Shown: positions 6,239 to 14,423 of the stretch, one piece after another
How positions within the stretch are numbered: position 1 is the stretch's first letter
Layout of the letters: every line of letters starts with the position of its first letter
Source: Bacteroidales bacterium
GTDB lineage: Bacteria > Bacteroidota > Bacteroidia > Bacteroidales > UBA3824
Direction: 5' to 3'
Assembly (NCBI GenBank): GCA_017541145.1
Contig: JAFXZT010000157.1
Span: forward strand, 1-32,705
DNA length: 32,705 bases
Translations under genes and position numbers: made by a program
Notes under the pieces: model-generated
What the model was told of the DNA's origin: nothing
The model's database searches: none
What the model saw: only the letters and a program-made list of their open reading frames with translations

Positions 6239-8695
6239 ATGGCAGACAATATTTTAATAATTGAAAAAGATTTACAGATTTTCAAACGTTTGGAAGATTT
6301 GTTGAAGCTTATGCGTTACGATTGCAAAATGGTGCAATCGGTGGAAGAGGCGGAGACGGTACTCAATCAGACTTCGTTTTACGCTGTCTTTATCAATCTT
6401 TCTACAATTTCCGATTTGTACGAAATTGAACGTATTAAGGAAATCTCAAAACCCTTTTCCATCGTTATTGTGATGGGCAACGACAGTCAATATGATTTGA
6501 TTGACAAGGCTTTGGAGTATGGCGCCGATGATTTCTTGTTTTTGCCGTTTGCTTCCAATGCCTTTATCCTCAGAACCAAAACTATTTTTAATAGCATTCA
6601 GCGGGAACGTCGCAAATATACCGAATATCTCAACGGTTTGTTCGATTTGATTCCGGCTGTGATTATTGTTAGCGATGGTAAAGGAAAAATTCTCAACGCC
6701 AATTTTGCTGCACTTTCCAAATTCGGTAAAACCAAGGAAGAATGTATCGGTAAAATGATTGGCGAATTTCTTAATTGTTCCAAAGCCAACAAAGACCGAC
6801 GGTTTTGTCACGATAATTGCGGATTTTGCAGGATGTACGAATACGAGCGCGAAGCATTGTTGACAGGACGTCCGACCGTGCGCACCGAGTATGCCTATAC
6901 TCGTAACAACGACGGACGTTTGGAAGTAAAGACAATGCGTATTTCCGTTGCTCCTATCGATTATGCCGGTGAAAATGCCGTGATTATCAATATGGAAGAT
7001 ATATCTTTCGAGAGAAATTCCATTCAAGTACTTACAGGTACATTGCTTAATCTTCAGCAGTCGTATTTCGATTCGCAAGACAATGTAAAAGTACAAAAAC
7101 AACTTGCCGATTATTTGCAATCGATGAACGACAATTTGCAGAATGAAAGAAACAAATTGCAATTTTTGTTCAATTATATGTCGTCGTCGTTCCTGCTGTT
7201 GAGACATACAAGCAACGACGAATATTTGATTACGGCTGCTAACAATAAATTTCTCAATACATTTAATCTTACAAATGTTCACTATATCGGTCGGCCTCTG
7301 AAAGAAATAGTTCAAGATATTACCGATAAATTTTTCAGTTCGGTCAACGAAGTATTAACAACGGGACATTCCGTCAGTTTCAATTCATATTCATCGGCTT
7401 ACGATAAATGGTTTAATATCAATATGTATCGTCCCGAAATGGATTATGTTGGTGTTGTATTGCAAGATGTTACAGAATCGGTAAACAGTCAGAAACGCAA
7501 CAAGGAACTTACCTTTCAGCTGAAACGTCAAAACAAAATGCTTGACGACAAGATTTACGAGTTGCGCAAAACCAAAGATCAACTTGAACTTTTCTTGGAA
7601 GGAAGTCACGACGGAGCTTGGAGTTACAGATATGATTCCGGAAAGTTTTATATATCAAGTCAGTGTAAAAAACAGCTCGGCTATGCGGTGGACGAAATCT
7701 CAGAATTTTCAAAAAAAGAATTTTTTGAACTCTTTTTACCGGTAGAAGAACACGAAAAAATTCGTTCGTTAATTTTAGAAATAGAAAACGGACAAATAGA
7801 TTTGATAGAAGAAGAAGTTCAGCTGAAAACCAAAACCGGAGATGTACTTTGGGTTTTAACAAGAGCCATTGTAAAACGCGATGTAAACGGAACTCCGATA
7901 GTAGTAGGCGGTGTAAATACAAATATTACAGAACGAAAGATAAACGAACAACTCCTTACAAACAAAAACTCAGAATTACAAAAAGTAATAGATACAAGAA
8001 ACAAATTTATTTCAATAATAGCACACGATTTGCGCAATCCGTTCAACGCAATCAACGGGCTTTCAGAGATGTTGATTAAAAGAATGCAAAAAGCCGAAGA
8101 TGCAAAAAATCTTGAAATGGCAAAAATCATCAATCAATCAGGCAAAAGCGCGTATGAATTGTTAAACAATCTGTTGATCTGGGCACGCAGTCAGCAAAAC
8201 ACAATACAATTTTCGCCGGAGCGTTTACAAGTAAACCCCGTTGTGAGCGAAACAATCAGTGAAATAAAAGTTCAGGCGGACAACAAGCATATCATGTTAA
8301 TAAATAATTGTGATATGGCAGATACAATCTGGGCTGACAAACAGATGTTTCAGACCGTAGTAAGAAATATTGCATCCAATGCAATAAAATTTACCAACGA
8401 AAACGGCTTAGTAGTAATAAGTTCCGAGATGTCAAAGGATTCTACAATAATAGTAATAGAAGACAACGGAATCGGTATGTCGCCCGAAACCTTGGAAAAA
8501 CTGATGGTAGTATCCAAAAACAAATCAACCGAAGGCACAGCCGGCGAAAAAGGCTCCGGAATGGGCTTGTTGATTTCCAAAGAGTTTATCGACAAGCATC
8601 ACGGAACAGTAAAAGTAGAGTCAGAATTGGGAATGGGAACCAAATTTGTAATAACATTTCCGGACTACGACCCTATAAAGTTTTCTGATAATTAG
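6239..8695 (+). CDS. Soluble multi-PAS sensor histidine kinase with degenerate N-terminal receiver
   Basis: An 818-residue protein without signal peptide or membrane segments, so cytosolic. Order: receiver-like domain (1-125), PAS (about 130-250), coiled linker, second PAS-like domain (about 300-420), third PAS/PAC (about 450-570, DGAWSYRYDSGKF), HisKA (about 580-650; phospho-acceptor His596 in FISIIAHDLRNPF), then HATPase_c with the N box (NIASNAIKFTNENG, about 710), G1 (DNGIGMS, about 742) and G2 (GSGMGLLISKE). In the receiver the usual phospho-acceptor Asp appears to be Asn (AVFINLST), so this domain is probably not phosphorylated. The first PAS carries Cys180, Cys190, Cys194 and Cys197 (C-X9-C-X3-C-X2-C), which could bind a metal or cluster. 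No partner response regulator is adjacent; signal unknown. Confidence 0.93.
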   Translation: MADNILIIEKDLQIFKRLEDLLKLMRYDCKMVQSVEEAETVLNQTSFYAVFINLSTISDLYEIERIKEISKPFSIVIVMGNDSQYDLIDKALEYGADDFLFLPFASNAFILRTKTIFNSIQRERRKYTEYLNGLFDLIPAVIIVSDGKGKILNANFAALSKFGKTKEECIGKMIGEFLNCSKANKDRRFCHDNCGFCRMYEYEREALLTGRPTVRTEYAYTRNNDGRLEVKTMRISVAPIDYAGENAVIINMEDISFERNSIQVLTGTLLNLQQSYFDSQDNVKVQKQLADYLQSMNDNLQNERNKLQFLFNYMSSSFLLLRHTSNDEYLITAANNKFLNTFNLTNVHYIGRPLKEIVQDITDKFFSSVNEVLTTGHSVSFNSYSSAYDKWFNINMYRPEMDYVGVVLQDVTESVNSQKRNKELTFQLKRQNKMLDDKIYELRKTKDQLELFLEGSHDGAWSYRYDSGKFYISSQCKKQLGYAVDEISEFSKKEFFELFLPVEEHEKIRSLILEIENGQIDLIEEEVQLKTKTGDVLWVLTRAIVKRDVNGTPIVVGGVNTNITERKINEQLLTNKNSELQKVIDTRNKFISIIAHDLRNPFNAINGLSEMLIKRMQKAEDAKNLEMAKIINQSGKSAYELLNNLLIWARSQQNTIQFSPERLQVNPVVSETISEIKVQADNKHIMLINNCDMADTIWADKQMFQTVVRNIASNAIKFTNENGLVVISSEMSKDSTIIVIEDNGIGMSPETLEKLMVVSKNKSTEGTAGEKGSGMGLLISKEFIDKHHGTVKVESELGMGTKFVITFPDYDPIKFSDN

Positions 8696-8766
8696 CATTT
8701 TATAAACAAAAATAAGAAAAAGTTGTGACAAAAAAAATATTTTATGTTTATATTTGAGAAATTTGT

Positions 8767-8774
8767 TATATTTG
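8767..8774 (+). promoter_or_regulatory. -7 promoter box for the lipoprotein operon
   Basis: TATATTTG matches TAnnTTTG, 40 bp upstream of the ATG at 8815. No clear -33 box at the standard distance. Confidence 0.45.
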
Positions 8775-8814
8775 CAAACTGCAAAAAGTTTTGAATTTGT
8801 AAATCAAACGTAAA

Positions 8815-9654
8815 ATGAGACGAATAATTTCGATATTTGTAACTGCTTTATTGTTAGCAAGTATTGTTGCTTGCTCTGACACTTCAAGTCATAAAAGGGG
8901 CAACCGCAATAATGACAATGTAGAATTTTCGGAGGTTAAAAATGTTGTATATACCAAATATGGAATACCATTGCCGGTAGATTTGTTCACCTATATGGTA
9001 AAACAAGAAGTTCTATTCAATTACGATCTTCTAATTCCATTAGAAAATAGGGAAAAATATACAAAAGAAACCAAACAAGCTATGGCACTGGGTGTTTACT
9101 CTGCCGATGTAGCATATTGTTCTATCTACGGACGTCAACAAGAAGTGCTTGATTATTTCAATTGCGCTTTCAAAATTGCCGACCGTTTGGATATTTCCGA
9201 AGGTTTTACATATAAATCGATAGAACGTATCGAAAACAATATCGCAAGTGCCGATTCGCTTAGTTTTATCGCTAACGAATCTTATTGGAAAGCTTGTAAC
9301 TATTTGGACGAGAATGAGAAAAACAACATCCTGCCATTTGTAATTTATGGCGGATGGGTAGAAAGTCAGTATCTGACTATCAAATCAAACGATTTGAAAT
9401 CTACCAAAGCTATTATCTTGGAACAAAAGCAAGGTTTAGTAAACCTTATTGACTATCTTTACGAAGTAATGATAGAAAGTACTGCTTTTTATTACAATTA
9501 CGATATCAAAGCTATAATCCTCAAACTCAACAATATCAAAAACGTTTACGACAAAATTCCGGGTGAGGATATTGATCCGCAATTGTACAAAGATATCAGT
9601 TCAAAAATTGCAAGTATGCGTTCCGAACTTATAGATCCGAAATCCAATTTGTAA
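8815..9654 (+). CDS. Lipoprotein of unknown function
   Basis: A 279-residue protein with a type II signal peptide: basic start, hydrophobic run, and lipobox IVAC with the acylated Cys at residue 20. This predicts a lipid-anchored envelope protein. The rest is mostly alpha-helical, with conserved-looking segments ALGVYSADVAYCSIYGRQQEVLDYF and a region of hydrophobic heptads. No enzyme motif was recognised. It is separated by 38 bp from the next gene, so it may head the operon that continues through the HAD hydrolase and the exporter family gene. Confidence 0.8.
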   Translation: MRRIISIFVTALLLASIVACSDTSSHKRGNRNNDNVEFSEVKNVVYTKYGIPLPVDLFTYMVKQEVLFNYDLLIPLENREKYTKETKQAMALGVYSADVAYCSIYGRQQEVLDYFNCAFKIADRLDISEGFTYKSIERIENNIASADSLSFIANESYWKACNYLDENEKNNILPFVIYGGWVESQYLTIKSNDLKSTKAIILEQKQGLVNLIDYLYEVMIESTAFYYNYDIKAIILKLNNIKNVYDKIPGEDIDPQLYKDISSKIASMRSELIDPKSNL

Positions 9655-9692
9655 AAAAATATAAATCAGTTTTTGTAACATTTTTTATCAAG

Positions 9693-10082
9693 ATGAAAAT
9701 AGCTGTAGACTTTGACGGCACAATTGTAGAAGATGCCTATCCTGAAATCGGTAAGCCTAAGCAATTTGCGTTTGCTGCGCTCAAAGAATTGCAGAAAACC
9801 AATCAGCTTATACTTTGGACTTGTCGGGAAGGTCGTTTTTTACAAGATGCTGTGGAGTTCTGCAAACAAAACGGAGTCGTTTTTTATGCCGTTAACAAAA
9901 ATTATCCCGAAGAAGTCTGTCAAGACAACGGCAATTTTATGCGTAAAATAGATGCCGATGTATTTATCGACGACCGCAATATTGGCGGGTTTCCGGGATG
10001 GTCGGCAGTTTATCAGCAACTTAGCGGTGATGCTCAAATTGTTGATACTCCCAAAAAGCGCAAATGGTTCTGGCAAAAGTAA
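9693..10082 (+). CDS. Small HAD-superfamily hydrolase
   Basis: A 129-residue protein with HAD motif I at the extreme N-terminus (AVDFDGTIVED, nucleophile Asp6 and acid Asp8), motif II near LWTCREG (Thr), and motif IV as DVFIDDRNIGG. Short HAD proteins of this kind, without a large cap domain, are common in Bacteroidota and probably act as small-molecule phosphatases; the substrate cannot be told from sequence. It ends with a basic, Trp-containing tail (KKRKWFWQK). It lies 9 bp before the transporter-like gene, so the two are probably co-transcribed. Confidence 0.85.
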   Translation: MKIAVDFDGTIVEDAYPEIGKPKQFAFAALKELQKTNQLILWTCREGRFLQDAVEFCKQNGVVFYAVNKNYPEEVCQDNGNFMRKIDADVFIDDRNIGGFPGWSAVYQQLSGDAQIVDTPKKRKWFWQK

Positions 10083-10091
10083 TCTTAAATT

Positions 10092-11159
10092 ATGATTTGG
10101 CAAGATTTTTTGACGGAAGTTATATTGCAAACTGTGCTTATAACTTTCTTCGTTTTATCTATGATAATGGTATTGGAATACATCAACGTGTTCTCAATGG
10201 GACACGTGAATGATTTCATGCAAAAACACACATCGTTTCAGATAATTGTAGCCGCCGTATTAGGATTGTTGCCGGGTTGTGTAGGCTCTTTTACAGCCGT
10301 TTCGCTTTATACACACAATGTTATAGGTTTTGGAGCTCTTATGAGCAACTTGATCGCAACTACCGGCGACGAGGCTTTTTTCATGGTATCATTAATGCCC
10401 GAAAAAGCCTTCATTATATTTTTGATACTTCTCGTATTGTCGGTAACTGTGGGATATATCATCAATTTTATAGCAAAAAAATACACAGTACCTTGCGGAA
10501 ATCAAATACATTTTATGCTTCACAAACACGTGGAAGCAGAACTTGGCGTGAGAGGTAATCTCAAAGACAACTTCCGTCATGTCAGCTACAAACGATTGAT
10601 AATCATCGGCGCAATACTGATTTTTATTGTTATGACATTCCTTGGATTTTTCGAGGAAGAAGAACATCATGACGAGTCAGCATTGTCAGCATTATCAATT
10701 ACATTTCTTGTATTGTCGTTGGTATCTCTGTTTGTGATAGTTACAGTACCAAACCACTTTTTGGAAGACCATATTTGGCATCATGTAATCGGAAAACATT
10801 TCAAGAAAATTTCGATTTGGACATTTGTAGCATTGTTGGCGATATTTGTGTTGACAAATATTGTTGATATCAATAGCTTTGTGACAGAATCCAATCAAAA
10901 TCACCTTAAAATAATATTTCTTTTAACAGCAATACTTATCGGTTTGATACCACAGTCGGGTCCGCATTTGATATTTATAACATTGTATTGTACCAACCCC
11001 GGGATGTTTCCGTTCGGAGCATTGTTGGCAAATTGTATCGTACAAGACGGACACGGCGCAATTCCGCTATTTGCCGAAAGCAAAAAAGAATTTTTCATTG
11101 TAAAAGGTATCAAAGTATTGATAGCCTTTGTTTTGGGTTTGATTTTGATATATCAATAG
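10092..11159 (+). CDS. Putative 10-TM heavy-metal/manganese exporter family protein (ArsP_2-like)
   Basis: A 355-residue inner-membrane protein with about ten hydrophobic segments in two halves separated by a His- and acid-rich cytoplasmic loop (about 180-200, FFEEEEHHDES). Both halves contain similar motifs: GLLPGCVGSFTAVSLYTHNVIGFGALMSNLIATTGDEA in the first and GLIPQSGPHLIFITLYCTNPGMFPFGALLANCIVQDGHGA in the second, an inverted-repeat arrangement. I associate this with the family annotated as putative manganese transporter or 10TM heavy-metal exporter (ArsP_2). The Asp/Glu and His residues in these motifs could bind the ion. The substrate is inferred from family memory only. It is tightly packed in an operon with its neighbours (9-bp gaps on both sides). 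Confidence 0.75.
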   Translation: MIWQDFLTEVILQTVLITFFVLSMIMVLEYINVFSMGHVNDFMQKHTSFQIIVAAVLGLLPGCVGSFTAVSLYTHNVIGFGALMSNLIATTGDEAFFMVSLMPEKAFIIFLILLVLSVTVGYIINFIAKKYTVPCGNQIHFMLHKHVEAELGVRGNLKDNFRHVSYKRLIIIGAILIFIVMTFLGFFEEEEHHDESALSALSITFLVLSLVSLFVIVTVPNHFLEDHIWHHVIGKHFKKISIWTFVALLAIFVLTNIVDINSFVTESNQNHLKIIFLLTAILIGLIPQSGPHLIFITLYCTNPGMFPFGALLANCIVQDGHGAIPLFAESKKEFFIVKGIKVLIAFVLGLILIYQ

Positions 11160-11168
11160 TTAAAAAAA

Positions 11169-11603
11169 ATGATTACAAAGTACGACCTTTCATACAGATT
11201 GATACCTGAGATGTTGGATTACGTGATAAAAAATCCCGACAGTATTGACAATCTTACAAACAGAAATTATTTTGAAATTTTGATAACACAACGCGGCGGT
11301 TCTACATTTTATCTTGGTGATTTGAATATAGAAGTAATGCCGCTGAATCACGGAAAGTCGGGTTTGATATTATATACATTTCCAACGCCTGATAACGAAT
11401 CTGAAGCCATTTTCGGAGCTGTGGTAATCAATCAGCAAAACGGTAATATTGCGATGTCGTATTTTACATTGGAAACATCATCAAGTTTTGACAGTTGTTA
11501 TGTCTGTCAAGTAAGCACATCATCGCGGTCGGCTTTCGGCAAAACACCTCGGCTAAATAAACAAGAATTTGTTGATTATATCAGAATCAATTTGGATAAA
11601 TAG
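11169..11603 (+). CDS. Conserved-looking hypothetical protein
   Basis: A 144-residue soluble protein without signal or membrane segment. It begins with a helix (YDLSYRLIPEMLDYVIKNP), continues with predicted beta strands (NYFEILITQRGGSTFYLGDLNIEVMPL), and ends near FDSCYVCQVSTSS, which holds two Cys separated by two residues. No family was recognised. It follows the exporter-like gene by 9 bp, so it is probably translated from the same transcript. The next gene is 210 bp away with its own promoter box. Confidence 0.65.
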   Translation: MITKYDLSYRLIPEMLDYVIKNPDSIDNLTNRNYFEILITQRGGSTFYLGDLNIEVMPLNHGKSGLILYTFPTPDNESEAIFGAVVINQQNGNIAMSYFTLETSSSFDSCYVCQVSTSSRSAFGKTPRLNKQEFVDYIRINLDK

Positions 11604-11760
11604 AGAATGACGTATCAATTTTCATTTCTTTTCGCGTGACAATTTTCAAAAATTCCAATTAATACTTTTGTTATTTGAAATTTTAGTTCCATACCGTAAT
11701 TGAAAAACTTATTTTAAGATTTATTAGTATTCTGTAACTGATTTTATATTAGATTATTAG

Positions 11761-11768
11761 TATTTTTG
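11761..11768 (+). promoter_or_regulatory. -7 promoter box for the Sel1-repeat gene
   Basis: TATTTTTG matches TAnnTTTG, about 45 bp before the start at 11814, in an AT-rich 210-bp gap. No good -33 TTTG is visible. Confidence 0.45.
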
Positions 11769-11813
11769 TTTATCAATAAATAATCATAAACAAAAACAAT
11801 TAATCTGACAAAT

Positions 11814-12512
11814 ATGAGAAAAATTTTATCTTTATTGTTGACTGCTGTATTTTTTACAGTTGCGATTTCGGTTTCGGCTCAAACTGCTGACGAACTTTAC
11901 AAAAAAGGCAAAAATCAGTATGAATCCAAGGATTATGCCTCTGCAATTCCTAATTTGCAAAAAGCTGCTGATCAGGGACATCCTAAAGCTCAATATCTTT
12001 TGGGCAGAGCTTACGACAAGGGGCACGGTGTAGCAGAAAATCCGAAAATTGCTGTCCGTTACTATCAAAAGTCAGCAGATCAGGGAAATGCGAAGGCTCA
12101 ATATCAACTCGGCAGGGCTTACGACAAGGGAGACGGTGTAGCGGAAGACGATGCTGAGGCTTTTAAATGGTATTCCAAATCAGCAAATCAAGGTAACGCC
12201 AAGGCTCAATATCAACTTGGAAAATGTTACAAAAAAGGAGAGGGATGTACCAAAGATGTAAACTTGGCTTTTACTTGGTTTCAAAAAAGTGCCGAACAAG
12301 GATATGCAGAGGGGCAACTCGCTTTGGGAAAATGTTATCTGAAAGGCAAAGGTGTGGCTCAAGATCAAACTCAGGCTGTAGAATGGTTTGTAAGAGCTGT
12401 TAACAATCCAAAAGGCGGAAAATCGGTGCTTAAAGATTTGAAAAAAGAGTCGTCTGAGGGTGACACTGATTCAAAAAAGATTTTGAATCTCATAAAAAAT
12501 CAAATTAAATAA
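11814..12512 (+). CDS. Secreted Sel1-like repeat protein
   Basis: A 232-residue protein with a signal peptide (about 1-22, ending SVSAQ) and no lipobox, so periplasmic or exported. About five Sel1-like repeats of 36 residues follow, each of the form AAxxGxxxAQYxLGxxYxKGxGVxxDxxxAxxWYxKSA, from about residue 40 to 195. The C-terminal tail is Lys-rich. Sel1 repeats form alpha-solenoids that bind partner proteins; the partner is unknown. The gene ends only 12 bp upstream of the dyad that precedes the Y-RNA/TROVE unit, but its codon pattern and function do not tie it to that unit. Confidence 0.9.
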   Translation: MRKILSLLLTAVFFTVAISVSAQTADELYKKGKNQYESKDYASAIPNLQKAADQGHPKAQYLLGRAYDKGHGVAENPKIAVRYYQKSADQGNAKAQYQLGRAYDKGDGVAEDDAEAFKWYSKSANQGNAKAQYQLGKCYKKGEGCTKDVNLAFTWFQKSAEQGYAEGQLALGKCYLKGKGVAQDQTQAVEWFVRAVNNPKGGKSVLKDLKKESSEGDTDSKKILNLIKNQIK

Positions 12513-12524
12513 AAAAAAATTTCG

Positions 12525-12561
12525 TTACGCAGAAAGATTGCGTACCATTGTTTTTACTTTG
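12525..12561 (+). promoter_or_regulatory. Operator and promoter of the Y-RNA/TROVE unit
   Basis: Dyad GTTACGCAG-N5-TTGCGTACC (12525-12547), with core TACGCA-N7-TGCGTA. It is followed 10 bp later by TTTG at 12558-12561, within the imperfect -7 box TTACTTTG. The same dyad with the same spacing to TTTG occurs before rtcB at 15526. The dyad lies at the position of a -33 element. Transcription would start near 12568-12572, upstream of the first RNA. Confidence 0.75.
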
Positions 12562-12603
12562 CATCGTCAATCAACAGAAAACTGTTCTTTGAAAAAAACT
12601 TTT

Positions 12604-12710
12604 GGGCGGTTGCCGTAGTGAAGAGTTACTTCGGTTTTCCTAAAGAATCAATAGTCGCATGCTTTTTCGCGTGCTAGTTCTCTTTGCGTTTGTTGCACTG
12701 CCCTCTTTTA
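12604..12710 (+). ncRNA. Candidate Y RNA 1
   Basis: About 106 nt. The ends pair as GGGCGGU (12604-12610) with ACUGCCC (12697-12703). Then comes an internal loop, UGCCGUA on the 5' side and GUUUGUUGC on the 3' side. A second helix follows, GUGAAGAG (12618-12625) with CUCUUUGC (12680-12687). A distal hairpin GCAUGC/GCGUGC lies at 12657-12674. The 3' end runs into CUCUUUU. The layout (end-to-end stem, conserved inner helix, variable distal domain, U-rich 3' end) and the segments GUAGUG...GAGUUA and UUGCAC resemble Y RNAs that bind Ro60/Rsr. A second copy lies just downstream and the TROVE gene follows. It is not a tRNA: no acceptor CCA or T-loop is visible. Confidence 0.8.
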
Positions 12711-12719
12711 TAATTTTTT

Positions 12720-12817
12720 AAACGGTTGCCGTAGCGGAGAGTTACTTCGGAGTTTGCGAAATCCTTTCCACGTTTTTTGCGTGGGTTTTCTCTCTGCGTT
12801 TGTTGCACCGTTTTTTT
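12720..12817 (+). ncRNA. Candidate Y RNA 2
   Basis: About 98 nt, a diverged copy of the RNA at 12604. Stem 1 is AAACGGU (12720-12726) with ACCGUUU (12807-12813), and stem 2 is GCGGAGAG (12734-12741) with CUCUCUGC (12790-12797). The internal loop UGCCGUA/GUUUGUUGC and the segment GAGUUACUUCGG are identical to copy 1. The paired positions changed together: three G-C pairs became A-U in stem 1, one A-U became G-C in stem 2, and G·U or U·G became Watson-Crick pairs. The distal hairpin is CCACGU/GCGUGG. It ends in seven U, as a terminator would. It lies 28 bp before the TROVE start. Confidence 0.8.
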
Positions 12818-12845
12818 ATTAACAATCAAAAAAAAAGTTACGAAG

Positions 12846-14369
12846 ATGAGTTTTAATTCGATGCTACGCATACAAAATAAATCTAAAAATCACGTAGGCG
12901 CGAAAGCTTACGTGATGCCTCCCGAACTCGAACTTTACACAGCCGTGGTTGCAACTGCTTTGTGTAATAATTTTTACGAGGACAAAGACGGTCGTATCAG
13001 TCGTATTTCTGAATTGGTAAAAAAAGTACCGCACGAATTTACTGCAAAACTCGCTGTTTATACTCGTAACGAAATGCATCTTCGCAGTGTTCCTTTGTTG
13101 TTGATAACAGAATTGGCAAAAATTCATAATGGTGACAATCTCGTGGCTCGCACCGTTGAAAGATGTGTTCAACGTGTTGATGAGATTATGGAACTTTTGA
13201 TGTGTTACCAATTTAGGAATGCTGAAAAAAATTCTGTAAAAAAACTCAATCATCTTTCGCGTCAAATTCAAAACGGTCTGCAAAAAGTTTTCAACCGTTT
13301 CGATGAATATCAATTTGCGAAGTACGATCGCGATAATCTTGAAGTAAAACTCCGTGATGCGCTGTTTCTTGTTCATCCGAAAGCCAAGGATGAAAAGCAA
13401 CAAGAAATTTTTAATAAAATTGGTGAAAAGAAATTACAAGTTCCTTACACTTGGGAAACCGAACTTTCAGCACTCGGTCAGCAAAAGTTTGATAACAATC
13501 AACAGAAAGCCGAAGCCTTTTGCCGGAAATGGGAAGAATTGATTCAGAGCGGTAAAGTCGGTTATATGGCTCTTTTGCGTAATCTTAGAAATATTCTTCA
13601 AGCGGAAGTTTCAACGGAAAAAGTTAACATCGTAGCCTCAGTTTTGAGCGATCCGGAACAAGTATCAAAGTCAAAACAATTGCCTTTACGTTATCTTTCG
13701 GCTTACAAGGAATTGCGGGATGTGGATTCTGTTGACACTTCTTATGTTTTATCGGCATTGGAAACAGCTGTAAAACATTCGGCTGCAAATATCAAGGGTT
13801 TCAATCAAGATACAAGTGTGCTTTTGGCATGCGATGTCAGCGGTTCGATGTCTTGGACAATCAGTCCGAAAAGTAGTGTAAAATATTACGATATCGGACT
13901 TTTGTTTGCGATGATGTTCAAAACCCGTTGTCGCAGAGTGATAACCGGAATTTTCGGTGACACTTGGGAAACTGTTAATTTGCCTGTTGACAATATTTTG
14001 CATTCTACAGAAAACCTTAGGAAACTTAGCGGTAATGTCGGATATTCTACCAACGGTTACAAAGTAATTGATTATCTTATAACAAAAAATATCATTTTGG
14101 ACAAAGTGATGTTTTTTACTGATTGTCAGTTGTGGGATTCTTCGTTTGTTGACAATTCGTTGGAAAAGTCATGGCTTCAATATCAAAAAAAAGCACCGAA
14201 TGCCAAACTTTATATTTTTGATCTTGCTGGTTACGGACAGTCACCGCTTAAACTTGTCAATTCCAATGTTTTTCTTATTAGCGGTTGGAGTGACAAAATT
14301 TTCGATGTTCTTTCCGCAGTTGATAGGGGAGAGTCCGCAGTGGAAACGATAATGAAAGTAGAGTTGTAG
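12846..14369 (+). CDS. rsr: TROVE and vWA domain protein (Ro60/Rsr-like RNA-binding protein)
   Basis: The ATG at 12846 gives 507 residues. The open frame extends upstream to 12777, but that part overlaps the second RNA and is not coding. The N-terminal two thirds (about 1-320) form the TROVE alpha-helical ring (YVMPPELELYTAVVATALCNNFYED, KLAVYTRNEMHLRSVPLLLITELA). The C-terminal part is a von Willebrand A domain with an intact MIDAS: D330-V-S332-G-S334 in LACDVSGSM, and T425-D426 in MFFTDCQLW. Ro60 and bacterial Rsr bind Y RNAs on the outside and ends of misfolded RNAs in the ring, and in some bacteria tether RNA nucleases. The two Y-RNA-like genes directly upstream and RtcB nearby support a role in RNA quality control or repair after stress. 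It probably shares the promoter at 12525-12561. Confidence 0.93.
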   Translation: MSFNSMLRIQNKSKNHVGAKAYVMPPELELYTAVVATALCNNFYEDKDGRISRISELVKKVPHEFTAKLAVYTRNEMHLRSVPLLLITELAKIHNGDNLVARTVERCVQRVDEIMELLMCYQFRNAEKNSVKKLNHLSRQIQNGLQKVFNRFDEYQFAKYDRDNLEVKLRDALFLVHPKAKDEKQQEIFNKIGEKKLQVPYTWETELSALGQQKFDNNQQKAEAFCRKWEELIQSGKVGYMALLRNLRNILQAEVSTEKVNIVASVLSDPEQVSKSKQLPLRYLSAYKELRDVDSVDTSYVLSALETAVKHSAANIKGFNQDTSVLLACDVSGSMSWTISPKSSVKYYDIGLLFAMMFKTRCRRVITGIFGDTWETVNLPVDNILHSTENLRKLSGNVGYSTNGYKVIDYLITKNIILDKVMFFTDCQLWDSSFVDNSLEKSWLQYQKKAPNAKLYIFDLAGYGQSPLKLVNSNVFLISGWSDKIFDVLSAVDRGESAVETIMKVEL

Positions 14370-14423
14370 AAATAAGTTTTTCACAATCGGATTTATTGAA
14401 AAACACGATTCTTTTTTGTATAC

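Noticed and set aside
6446..7315. 289-codon minus-strand frame inside the histidine kinase gene
   Set aside because: It lies wholly within a clear kinase gene on the other strand, has no family-like motifs and reads like a mirror of AT-rich coding DNA.
12604..12817. tRNA or riboswitch
   Set aside because: No acceptor/anticodon/T-arm set and no known aptamer core was found. The duplicated end-to-end stem with a TROVE gene next to it fits Y RNAs better.
12777..12845. N-terminal extension of the TROVE protein
   Set aside because: The open frame runs into the second structured RNA and the extra residues are not family-like. The ATG at 12846 gives a normal N-terminus.
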